Position numbers and translations under genes: made by a program. From contig VZRZ01004834.1 in NCBI GenBank assembly GCA_013398175.1, positions 618,993 to 682,992 of the forward strand: a stretch of DNA of 64,000 bases, written 5' to 3'. The notes beneath the pieces were generated by a model. That model did not search any database and was not told the DNA's origin. It saw only the letters and a program-made list of their open reading frames with translations. This document shows, piece by piece, positions 53,690-64,000 of the stretch. The DNA is from Climacteris rufus (taxonomy: Eukaryota; Chordata; Aves; Passeriformes; Climacteridae). Each line of letters opens with the position of its first letter. The stretch's first letter is position 1.

Positions 53690-56600
53690 AATTTGATAAA
53701 GTAAAACACATCCTTATACTTTACAAATACCAAATGCTTTGGCAATGGATAGTGAGACAACGGATAAATAAGAGACATCCCAAGTGCATCTAAAGTAAGT
53801 GGAAATATGAGAATCTAGCCCAAGGAGTGCAGTGGTCAGCTGTATATTTTTGATACAGTATTTTATATTTTGGTAGTTTACAACTGAGGAATTCCTCTAA
53901 CGTTTTTCTTAAATGTCAGCACAGGTTTTGTTATTGTCTTTCGAGTATTGCTTGAACAAAATGATAGGATTTTGTCTAATACTGTTAGCCAAATATGAGT
54001 TCAGTTAAACTCTCTTTCCCTGCTCAGGGAGCATATTAAGAAGCAAAAAATTCTTATTGAGAACATGTCATAGAAGGAAAACAACATTCAAGTTTTTGCA
54101 GACAATTTGTAATGCAGTGTATCTCGGAAAAGGTGAATTACCCCTTAACAAATGCAAAAATGCAAAAAATAGCTTTTTCCTCATCACCTAAATAATTTTT
54201 GTATGGTTCTTTGTGTATCTATATAAGATAAACAGATTCTTTGGGAGAGATTTGTTTAGCAGTCTTACTTTTTTTTGATAAAGTAATCAAAAACATAGTT
54301 TCCTTAGTGGGAGGAGGGTTGTGCTTTAGGAGGTTTTTCTGTGCGTGCAAGTGCTTGTGTGAATGACATTGAATTTTTTACTGTCATGAGCATTTCATTA
54401 CAATATGAAATGCTAAACTATAGATATTTTCTTATACTAATTAAATCTCTGCTCCAAAAGTTACAATCAAATTTGATTCAGTTTTGTGACTATAGTACTC
54501 TAATATTTTGGGTTTGCCCTTGTCTGGTTAGAATTTGGTGCCAGCAAAAATTATTTTTAGCTCAGTCTATGAAATAATGTTGAGACTTAATTGAAAATAT
54601 TCACAGTAATAAGTACTGTTCTTGTTACTATTTGCTGCAGTAAGACCTGTCAAGAACAAATTCATACTGTGAAGAAAAAATTACTTCCCTCTGATTAACT
54701 AAATTAATTAATAATTACCAGCATTACTGATTTTTTCATAAGGTGGATATCTTAAATATTTTTTAAAATTTAAAATTAATGCAATAGTAATGCAATATTT
54801 TGTGTATCACCTGCAGTGTTAAGGCAGTGCCAATTTAACTATTTATGTAGAAAAGATAACATAGTAACACCTTACAAAATAAACCTGATTTTTATAGAAA
54901 CTCTGTATTGTTGATATTCTAAAATCTGTGAATTACGTATTCTATCAAGGCAATATTCTACTTTTTTCTTAATACAGCATGGAAATATGCTATGATGTAT
55001 GAACATCAGAAAAATACCATTGAATTTCAAGGTCTAGTGAGAAGCATTGCCTGCTTCACCAAAACATTATTTTTTCATGAACAGGACAAAGAACTTTTCC
55101 CTGCTGCATTTCCTTGTTCTGTCACTCTTTCTCAGTTGCTATGTTCCCTTGTTTCACTAGTAGTGCTGTGCTCCCTGCTCTTCTTGGACATATCTGCAAC
55201 ATATCGAGTTTGTATGTAAATGAAAAATTTCAGTTCCTAATCTCTCTATACAATGAGTTGCATTACTGATTGAAAATTGAGCCCCCATCCAGAGAGTGCA
55301 AATGAAAGTGGTTTATATGAATCTGTGTGACTTGAAGGAAGACAAAAGGTTTAGGCAGACTTTTTTTGTTTGTCTGCTTTAAAGAATTCTGATTTTATTT
55401 CAGAGGTTGAATATTATTTATGTTGGAAATTAGCTAAGTACAGTGATTATTTATAAGCATATCAATAACTCCACTGAAGGTAGTAATTCATTGGAGAGAT
55501 TGTGACCCTCACAAAGCGGGGGAAGACATGTGAATCCTTTTTTCACACAAAAGGAACCCTGTTTCCTCTTCCACTCTCTTTCTTTGGTAAGACCACCAAA
55601 GGACAAGAACTAGATGAATCTTCTTCATCTCTGTCACTGCAACCATTACTGTGTTTCATGATTTAACTTCACCATCTTATCAATTGCTGAAGTCATGTCT
55701 TCATCCGGAAAGGACAGAAATGCCAAGAAGCTCAAAAAGTTACTTGCAGTTAAGTACCTTACAGTTTACTTGCAGTTAAAAATTGCACATGTAACTGGAG
55801 AGAACTGTTCCCTGTGATGTTCCATCAGCTACCCAGTGGCTGAAGGAATTCCTGTTGCTGTAGGAGTTACCTTTAAAAGCACCACTTCCCAGCAGTGTGC
55901 AGGCTGAGAGGCTCCCCGTGTTCCCTTACTGCACTGACAAAGCCAGCAGCAGGTACCCATCAGAGGTCAGGCTGTATGGAAGTTCAGATCAGTCATTTCA
56001 GCAACTTCCTACGGAGAAGTCTGTAAGTGCTCAGCAGAAGTCACTAATTTGCATGCCTTTTGCTATTCCATTTAAGCAAATGCTTTCATGCAGCATGTTG
56101 GCTGATTATAGGAATTGTTGAACAGAACCCTACTGGGAAAAGAATTCTTTGCAATTTTGCAACTAATTTTTTCAGCTGGTATAAGCTGGATCCTGAATTT
56201 TACAACCATGCTTGTCTCTAGGGAGATGAATCTAAACATGTGCCAGTTTTGTCCATGTTGCATATTCCCAGCTCTTCGGGATTGAGACAGAAAATTTTTG
56301 TCATTGGATTTGACCTTAGTGTCATCCTATCCTCATCTGGCATTTGAAGATATGTAGTCTATATGGAAAGGAACCTGAAGGTCTCATTCTGGAAAGACCT
56401 CTAAAGCTCTCAATCTTATGATCATTTAAGGTTATATCTATAAGGATAAATAAAAAGATCAAAGTCTCTGGTACTTTAAATATAGCCTGAGAAAATTAGT
56501 TTTACTCAGTCACCCCCCCATGATGGAGGATTTGTCTGTGTGCACTGTCCATAACTCCTTGCAGTTTTATAATGCCTTGGCTAATTTCATCTACATGTGA

Positions 56601-56762
56601 ATGAGTAGACCACAAAAATAATTAAATTCAGGAGGATAAAGTAGATGGCAGAGCAATGTGCTCATAATATGTACCTGCATAGAAATCTTATTACAGCCTC
56701 TATTTCTTCATTTGTTATTTTGATTTATAGCCTTGTGTTTCCTAATTATTTTCTTTTACGTG

Positions 56763-56818
56763 TATATATATATATATATATATATATAAAAACATACACA
56801 CACACAGACATATATATA
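56763..56818. repeat. Compound (TA)n-(CA)n microsatellite
   Basis: Thirteen TA units are followed by A-rich sequence, ACATACACACACACAGACA and a further short TATATATA. Compound and likely polymorphic. Confidence 0.95.
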
Positions 56819-58486
56819 TGTAGACAGGATAGAAGTGTCTGAAATCAAAGTCAGTGATCACATAGGTAAAACTCATTAAATTCTTTGAACTTATTTTCCA
56901 TTTAAATTTTTGGCATATCACCAAGAATTTTGTTCTCATATGAAAATACTTTGTAGGCAGTTAGCCATTTTTAGCTACTTCACGTTCCTTCCCTTCAGCA
57001 GCTGCATTTTCCAGTTCCACCTTCAGCCCATCAATTCCTGCTTTTCCTCCACCTCTCATCCTGAGTTATGGCATGTCTGTCCAGTGTCTAAACACCAGAG
57101 ATGTGAATATATGTGGTTGCTTTTTTGTTTTCACCATGGAGAGATTTTGGATCTCACTAAAAGTAAGTATCCTTGACATGATATCATATATGAAATCAGT
57201 GACTTCCTAGGAATTTTCTAGATTCTGGGAAAAAGGCATGATAATTAAAAATATTGAGAAGAAACACTGGTATCAAAGGAAGGTAGCAAGGTATATCTGA
57301 CTAGTAAAAGTGTACAGGTCCAGGATGAAGGACTCAGGGTCTGTGGCTCATAGCAGGGAGCCTGTTGAGAAGACTTTCAACAAAGTTGAACCACAGCCTG
57401 AGAGTAGAAGTGATTGGTGAGGATGAACCATAGCAGGAGGCAGCAATGTGGCCTTTAATGTCAGAGAAAGTCAAGAGGTGAGGGAAGTGGAGTATGGAGA
57501 AATTCAGCAATTATAGCAGTGAAAGAGGGAGAAGAAGGCACGCACAGGAGGGGACTAAATGACAGCATGGCTCTGGCTGTGCATTAGAGTGTGGGAATCA
57601 GGAACAAGGGAGTTAGAGGAAGACTAGCAGCTGGGGAAAATTACAGCAAAAGAGAAAAGCTTTTGTAAAGGAGAACTGTGTAGGACTGCTTGGAGTGACT
57701 AGGGCAATCCTGAGAAAACAGAGTACAAAAAGCAATTCTGTTTTTCCTCAGTGTTATGCTTTCGTCTTCTCCATTCTTTGTAAGAATTAATTTTCTGCTC
57801 CTGTTCCAGCTCAGTACATATGTATTGTTAATGTATTAATTATTAAATAATTAATATTAAAATAAAATCAATATTAAAAATGCTGTAGTTCCAAATAAGC
57901 AAAAATAGTAATTGAAAATCACTGCATTGTTGGGGACAGGAAATGAGATTAAAGTTTCACAGAGCCATCCTCAATGCAGTAAAAAAAACCCCAACAAACA
58001 GCTGTATTAAATTCTCTTTTTATTTTGATTTAAAAGATCATCTAGATTTTTGTGTTACCTTAAGATGCGTCTTAGGGTGTCTTTCTGAAGTATCTCCTTT
58101 AATTTTGCAATGAAAAATAGAGAAAAAATGTCTGATTCCATGAAAAAAATTTGATTCAACAATCTCAAATAAAGCATTCCTGAAATGTGTTTGAGAGGTA
58201 CACACTTCTGTCATGGATGTATAAGAAACACACGTATATACATATATGTATTCTCTATATATGTATTTTAAGGTTTTTTTCCTTCCTAGCTTCAATTGTT
58301 CTACAAATTTTAAAAGCATTGGAGGCTGCATCTCTCATCTGAACAATAATATCACATCTCTTACTCAACATCCTGCAGTGCTTGGTCAAATCTCCTAAAT
58401 CCATGAAGGTCTCTTATCTCCCTCACACATGCCCTCCTAGTGGGAGACAAGCTCAGTCCAACCTGAGATCAGGCTCCTTGGTTTCA

Positions 58487-58894
58487 TTAAACCTGTAGGA
58501 AGTGAGTACCTTTAATACCTCTATCTACCACGGAATGTAAATGAAAATATTTCATAGGTTGAAAAATTAGTAAGAGGAGAAGATTGTCCACATAGGCAGA
58601 CAGCACAACTGTATAAGAACCTTTTACTAGGGCATGCCTGGTAATTACTGCCCTGCGTTTTGTACTGGGCACTGCCTGACTGCAGCACTGGGCACTACTG
58701 GGTTTTTGGTGCCTCAGGACAGGATAATCAATATTGGTGGTATACTTCAGTCCTGAAATGGAACTTTTCTCACCGTCACTTTTCAGCATGATCACGGAAT
58801 TGCCAGCTGGATGCATGAGTTGGCTTGGGTGCTTGGTCATGAAGTTTGTAATGTCTTTCTGAGGGACTGTGCCATGAACTGGGCTCTCAGTCAA
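58487..58894 (-). other. Unidentified antisense open frame, 135 codons
   Basis: A minus-strand open frame from TTG (continuing open upstream past 58910) reads TESPVHGTVPQKDITNFM, then TKHPSQLMHPAGNSVIMLK, SDGEKSSISGLKYTTN and STKRRAVITRHALVKGS, before degrading into Leu-rich sequence. The N-terminal part has protein-like composition, and the region is less AT-rich than its flanks. I recognise no family. It could be a processed pseudogene or repeat remnant. It could also be chance, since frames of about 130 codons occur elsewhere in this window without support. Confidence 0.2.
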
Positions 58895-59668
58895 ATTTAA
58901 AGCCAGATCTTTGTAAGTGAAGCCAGTAAATTAATATCTTCCTAACCTAACAATTAATAGTATATTGTAGACAGGCTGAGTTCTTTTTAAAAATGGAATT
59001 TGTGCAACATACAGAAACTAGTAGCTTCATGCTGATAGAATTTTTGCTCCTTTCCTGAATGGACTTGCTGAGAGCATACACACTTGCTCTGGCATTTGCA
59101 GTGGGTATCTGGATTAATAGAGTTCTCTGTTTCTATTTCTGTAATTCTCTTGATAAAAAGTGATATATTCTGCATATGTGATAGATATTATTCTAATTGA
59201 ACTCCTTACTTCCTGTCTTCCAAACTGAGACATGATGAGAAAGTCACCATGTAACAGTGCCTATACTTCTGCTTTCTCTGGAAGCCAAGCAACAGCTTGA
59301 TTTCTGATTCTTCCATGCAAGTTTTTCTGCACTGTGGTAGTTCTTCAGTTTATTTTGTAATAAATTTGCATGAAAAGGGTATGTAACTTCTTTCTTCTGA
59401 TCTGTCAAGAGACAGCTTCAGCTATAGATCCCTCTTCATATGCAGATCATGTGCAAAATTTAATACATTTCAGTCATGAGTGAAGAAGGCCACAGAAGTG
59501 CTTCAAGAAAGAAGGGTGAGATTCACATGCAGGCATGGAAATGATTTCTTAATGATGACTGTTACTTCCACCCACTCCTTGCCAGATTGAAAACACACTA
59601 AAGCTTTGTTTTGCGAAAGCCTAAGCCCTAAGCAGGAAGATCAATTGAAAGAATGACTGAAATTAAAT

Positions 59669-59694
59669 TAATTGAATTTAATTAAATTCAATTA
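59669..59694. repeat. Perfect 26-bp AT palindrome
   Basis: Every base of this segment pairs with its mirror position, with TTTAATTAAA at the centre. No spacer. It lies in a local A/T and TTAAT-rich run, which raises the chance of coincidence. Confidence 0.85.
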
Positions 59695-62688
59695 CAGACT
59701 TCACCACTGATTATTCCTGAGCTGTTTTTTCCTGTTACTTTCTTCAGGACTTAATGGTAGATCCTTGCTTAGCTTCTTAAGAGCAGAGTACTTATTTTTA
59801 CTAGGAAGGAGTATGACCGACACAGGAATGATGAGACTTGATATTGGGTGAAAAGAGATTAGTCTTGGCCTGCCTGTAGAGCAAATTACAGCAATGAATT
59901 TTTTGAAGGCAAACACTATGTTATAGTAACACCCTTTCCCAGTAGTCAAGTTCTATTCTTGTGCTGTTGAGCTCGGTGCTATACAGGCAGCTCTGTCCTG
60001 CAGCCCAGTATGTTCTGGTTTCTCCTGTATGCCCTCATGTACTTAGTTGTTAAAAATAATTTTCCATACCTATTGCTCTGACAGACTTCCTCTCTCCCTT
60101 TTCATGTCCACAAATTTAACCCCAGTATCCTGAACTTCAACATCCTTCATGATTCATCCTTTTATCCTTAGTCAGTTTTGTTCCTCATCAAGTTACTTCT
60201 TTTCCTTTCACTCTTACAGCCAAGATAGATGCACAGATAGCATTTAGACTGAAAAAAACTTAGAAAATTATGTTCACCACTGTGGGTAGACCATGGCAAG
60301 GAGTGTATTGTCAATACCTATTTATACATAATTTTTGAGTAAATTTGCTTCATTACAAAATACAGCCTTGCATGTTTATAACCTATGTAAATGATCTCTC
60401 TTTTACAGTTTTAGGCCCTCAGGTTTGGGTTACATGGTTGTTCAGTGGCTAGAAAACAATGGAGCAGGTGAACCAAGTGTCTTGTCTACATGAAAGAAAA
60501 GAGGGGAAATGAAGAACTTTTATTATGGGATAAGTTTTCTTGTTCTCTCTCTCACTCGCTCACTTACATAAACATGTACGGCACTGTACTTCATGGAAAA
60601 AATATGTAGATTATTATTGTTCAACAAGGGAGATAAGATGAACAGAAAACAAATTTTAGGGGGATACTCTTTCAGTGATGGAGAAATCAATATAAGCTGT
60701 CAGACAGGGTAGAGCTCAGTGGAAGTAACTTTTATTAAGAGAAAAGTCCTGTGCATGGTTGATGTGTAGAGTTTACTGAGTGCCTAAAATCATTCTACCC
60801 AACCAGCACCTCTGTTATATCATTGGCTCCCTAACTGTTTTGACAGAAATGTGGTTTTCTGCACACTTGATGCTCTTCCCACTTCCTGAACACATGTTGA
60901 ACCTTCATTCATTTCATCTGATAAGTATTAACATTATGCCAGTAAACTTATTTTTCATACGCTCTTTTTTTGCACCCTCTTTTTCTTATAATGCCAGAAA
61001 AACACACCGCTTTTGAGTTGTATCCCAGCTATTAACAGGTGATGGTTCGATACTTTTCTGAATACTATTGTATTTTACTCCATCTGGTCATATTAAATGC
61101 TCAGAATTAACAAGTCATGTGTCAAGTAATTACATAATATGATCTTAATGTGTAGATCAGGTCTTCTCTGTTCCCTTCTATTTTGTGAAGCAATATTGTA
61201 TTTGCTCATAAAAGCGATAACTTGCAGTAATAGAAATACAATACAGACAGACTGCTGGAAAATAATATCAGCATAGAAGCAGGCATAAGCAGAATGGAGC
61301 CATTTCACAAGTGTTTATGCCAGTGAATGCCATGTGTTCCTTTTAAAACATTTTTAATACAATACCAAAATTGTTAGCATAAAAGGATAATTACAATGTT
61401 GCTTCTATTTGTTCTGAAAATAAATTGCTAGTACAGACAGAGAACCATAAAAGGACCAGGAATGCAACTTCATTCCACTCTCAAATTCATCATTTAGACA
61501 TTCAGAGCATGTACATTATCTTTTGATTTTGCAGAAGTATTTAATGCAATGTTAAATTATAAATGTGTAGTCTTGAGTGTGCAGCTTTTTAAAGAAAAGG
61601 TCACTAAAAGTACCTCAGTTGCGAGAAAGAACAGATGTGTTCCTTTCTGTTGAATTCTGAAGTTCTTTAAAAATCTGTTAATCTGATTTTCATGACGATT
61701 TACCCAGATTCATCATATTCAGCACTTGTGATGCTAATATTACTTTGTCTCATCATCATTCTTTCTTACCCCAATTAATCTGCATTTGACTGTTTCCTCC
61801 TATATTCTCATTAGTTAGTCTTCCTAAACAGGATCATGGCAAAGAAACAGATCCTGAGGCTTAATGCACCTTTGTCACTTCTGTAGAAGTACAAGAAAGC
61901 AGGGCAGGTGACATAAAGCATTTAATACATCTTGATGAGAGACTGAAAAATAAAGACGTTAGTATGGCCACTGCAAATGCTAAATCTTTTTAAACCTGAT
62001 GGATTCTGAAGTCCTGCAGGAAGGGACCTGCAACCCCAACGACTCAAGAAGTCCCTTCCAGCCATTTGTTTTGGCTCAGACAGATTTTTTACTCTAAATG
62101 AACCTGATATAAACTGAGGCTAAAGAATCCTCTCTAATGAAATAGTTGATTTATAAATACAGTATCTCACAGACCAAACTTTATTTAGTCTGTGATCTTC
62201 AACAGATTTCTTTCATTTCCTTAAAGGATTCTTTTCATGTAGTGCTGTTTCTAAAAATTAAATCCTAAGGAAGAAGGAAAGATTCACAGACTCCCCTGAA
62301 TCTCAGTAATTTCCAACTTCTAAGCAGAACTACATTTGAAAGTGAAGGATCCTTTTCTAAAACTAACCTGTCCTTAACATCTTTTCTGTTTGATAGGTTA
62401 GGTACAACTGACACTCTAGTGGAGTAATTAGAAAAGGAGGAGGTAGTTCTTGAGGTAACTATGACACAAAATGCCTGTCTTCCTAATTTAAAAGTTTAGG
62501 TAGCTTTTATGTGATAATTTGTGTGTTTGAATTTAAACTGTGAATCAAAGATATTATGCCCTCTTACAAAACAGCCTTCATGTGTATATAAAAGTCTTCT
62601 AGCAGTAACATTGGATATGATGCTAATATGTAGGACCATAGTGAGAAAGCACAAGCAAGCAAAAGAAAATATTAGTCTGATTAACAGA

Positions 62689-62795
62689 AAATCATAAAAT
62701 CATAGAATGATGGAATAGTTTGGGTTGGAAGACATCTTAATAATCATGTCGTTCCAAGCCCTCTGCCAGGGGCAGAGATACCTGTAAAAGCACTG
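62689..62795 (-). mobile_element. CR1 LINE, short 3' remnant, reverse orientation
   Basis: It starts AAATCATAAAATCATAGAAT, the duplicated terminal octamer of CR1, then TAGTTTGGGTTGGAAGACAT, and stops near 'ggggcagagatacctg'. About 100 bp; strongly 5'-truncated. Confidence 0.88.
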
Positions 62796-64000
62796 CAGAA
62801 AAAAATGTTGGGTTTAGACCTGCTAAATCTTAGTTACTGAGCAAAGACCCCCTCTTTTACTCCCTCACAGTGACTGGAGGTCATGATTTGCAATGTGGTT
62901 GTTTGCTCTCTGTCCCAAGAATTTTCATCAGCTGGCAGGCAGAGCTGGGCAGCTGAAAGGACCTGCTTCCCTGCACCTCAGGGAGCAGGCAGTAGGGACT
63001 CAGGGCAGTGGAAAAGGCAATGACCACATTACTTGAAGATTTAGTCAGTTGAAAACAATGTCAAATTTCCTATAATGTCAGTAATGTGTGCTATCTGGGC
63101 ATTTGGTTGGGAGCCCAAAATACAACCAAAGTCTCTGTCGTCTCTGTAATAAAAATAGGTACAACTCTCTGTTAGTTTCACCCAATCCCAAAGGAAAAAT
63201 CCAGTCTGTTCTGAACTCATCAGAGGCTCTTCAAACCTCACAAAGTAAACCTCCCAGAACAGTCTTGTGAAGCTGCCTTCAGCTATGTCCTCAGTCTACT
63301 TTGCCCTGTCTCTGTTGCAAATTTCCCCATGTTCCCAATTTTCATATGATTGCTGAAGTTTCCTTTCACAGTCAGCTATTTCTGTTTCAAATTATTTCTC
63401 TTCTATAAGAAATCCTGTCCTTGGATATACTAAACTACTGCACCAATGATCTGTCTTCCAAATGACCTGTTCATGTACTTTCCTATGTCAAAAATCCTTT
63501 TCCTAGGCTGCAGATCTAGTACATGGCATTTCAGACCTCATGTCCCTGCAGACTTTCATTAGGATCACCAGCCCTGTGCGGGCATTAGGGTTTTTATCTA
63601 CAAGTTCCTTTATGTGACTGAGGCCAAAGATTTTCTGAGTATGTGGCTACAGTCATTCTTTTAGTTCAATCTCATCTAGCTATCCTGAACTGCATGAATA
63701 ATATGTTTTTTTCCCTTCCAATTGAAATCTGGAAGTGAGGATCAATGATTTCTCCCAGCCTCGTGTAGAAATTATTTGCACAATCTATATCAAACCCCAG
63801 ATTGAGGTGTTTTCTAGTTTCCATATGTATCTTTGAATCTGTCATCTGTTGGTGTGTACCCTAGGAAGCAATTGCTTTTATTTTATCATTCTCTTACATA
63901 TGATTTTCACCTAGCATTTAAGTTCTCTTACCAGACTTGATTGCTGGCTTCCCCTGACAGATCTCATTAAATGTTTGCCAACATCTTGGCCACTAATTTT

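Larger units (their letters stand above)
1..64000 (+). other. RIMS1: Interior of a RIM-family active-zone scaffold gene (probably RIMS1)
   Basis: Five plus-strand exons join in frame and encode the serine-rich linker upstream of the RIM C2B domain, so the whole window is gene body. RIM proteins are cytosolic presynaptic scaffolds that tether vesicles and Ca2+ channels at the active zone through Zn-finger, PDZ, C2A, proline-rich and C2B parts; none of those domains is encoded here. The call of RIMS1 over RIMS2 rests on the exon at 43950, whose SSIGAKMVAIVGLSRKSRS block matches what I remember of RIM1, while RIM2 as I recall it has a diverged version. That paralogue choice comes from memory, not from a search. 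The gene start and end lie outside the window. Confidence 0.75.
44192..64000 (+). other. 5' part of the next intron, at least 19.8 kb
   Basis: The donor is GTAGGA. The next exon should start in phase 1 and continue with the lead-in to C2B; no such sequence appears before the window ends. Contents: one plus-strand and one minus-strand CR1 fragment, a hairpin at 49726, a poly(T) run, a TA/CA microsatellite, a minus-strand 135-codon open frame and a 26-bp palindrome. Purine-rich stretches at about 57300-57700 and a mildly GC-rich patch at about 48940-49200 hold nothing I can name. Confidence 0.8.

Noticed and set aside
55884..56022. Possible extra exon ending at a strong donor, TCT|GTAAGT
   Set aside because: A frame is open up to the donor, but no available acceptor gives the required phase 1 entry together with a frame-neutral length, and the peptide has no RIM similarity.
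1..64000. CRISPR arrays, operons, bacterial mobile elements
   Set aside because: None present; the sequence is vertebrate intronic DNA with CR1 elements and spliced exons.

Overview
The window is a piece of a vertebrate, almost certainly avian, nuclear genome. It is AT-rich and intronic in character. It holds five dated copies or fragments of CR1 LINEs whose ends carry the bird-type ATTCTATGATT-like terminus, one probable retroviral LTR, and microsatellites of (GATA)n and (TA)n(CA)n type. Nothing in it looks bacterial: there are no operons, and every long open frame outside the five exons below is weak.

The whole window lies inside one plus-strand gene, a RIM-family presynaptic active-zone scaffold. 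Five coding exons are visible at 454-489, 5578-5678, 24972-25144, 26145-26384 and 43950-44191. They encode the serine-rich linker that precedes the C-terminal C2B domain in RIM proteins. Frames join exactly across every junction. I call the gene RIMS1, because the linker carries the SSIGAKMVAIVGLSRKSRS block that I associate with RIM1 rather than RIM2. RIMS2 is the alternative and needs an alignment. PDZ, C2A and C2B are not in the window; they should lie upstream and downstream.

Layout: 1-453 is the end of an upstream intron. A 36-nt phase 1-1 exon is followed by a 5.1-kb intron, a 101-nt exon, and a 19.3-kb intron that starts with GC instead of GT. That intron holds two CR1 copies and two GC-rich islands. 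The 173-nt exon is followed by exactly 1,000 bp of intron and then by a 240-nt phase 2-2 cassette exon encoding an extremely acidic, glutamate-rich 80-residue insert. A 17.6-kb intron follows (a (GATA)12 tract, a long CR1 copy with RT remnants, a probable solo LTR), then the 242-nt exon. The last 19.8 kb is the start of another intron, with CR1 fragments, a pre-miRNA-like hairpin, a (TA)n tract and a perfect 26-bp palindrome.

The most interesting content is the splicing architecture. Two in-frame optional exons both have tandem NAGNAG acceptors. One exon has a GC donor plus an internal in-frame GT donor. TGCATG (RBFOX-type) motifs surround the acidic cassette. Together these suggest a locally programmable linker between the C2 domains. 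I found no second gene, no structural RNA gene that I can name, and no wholly new system.
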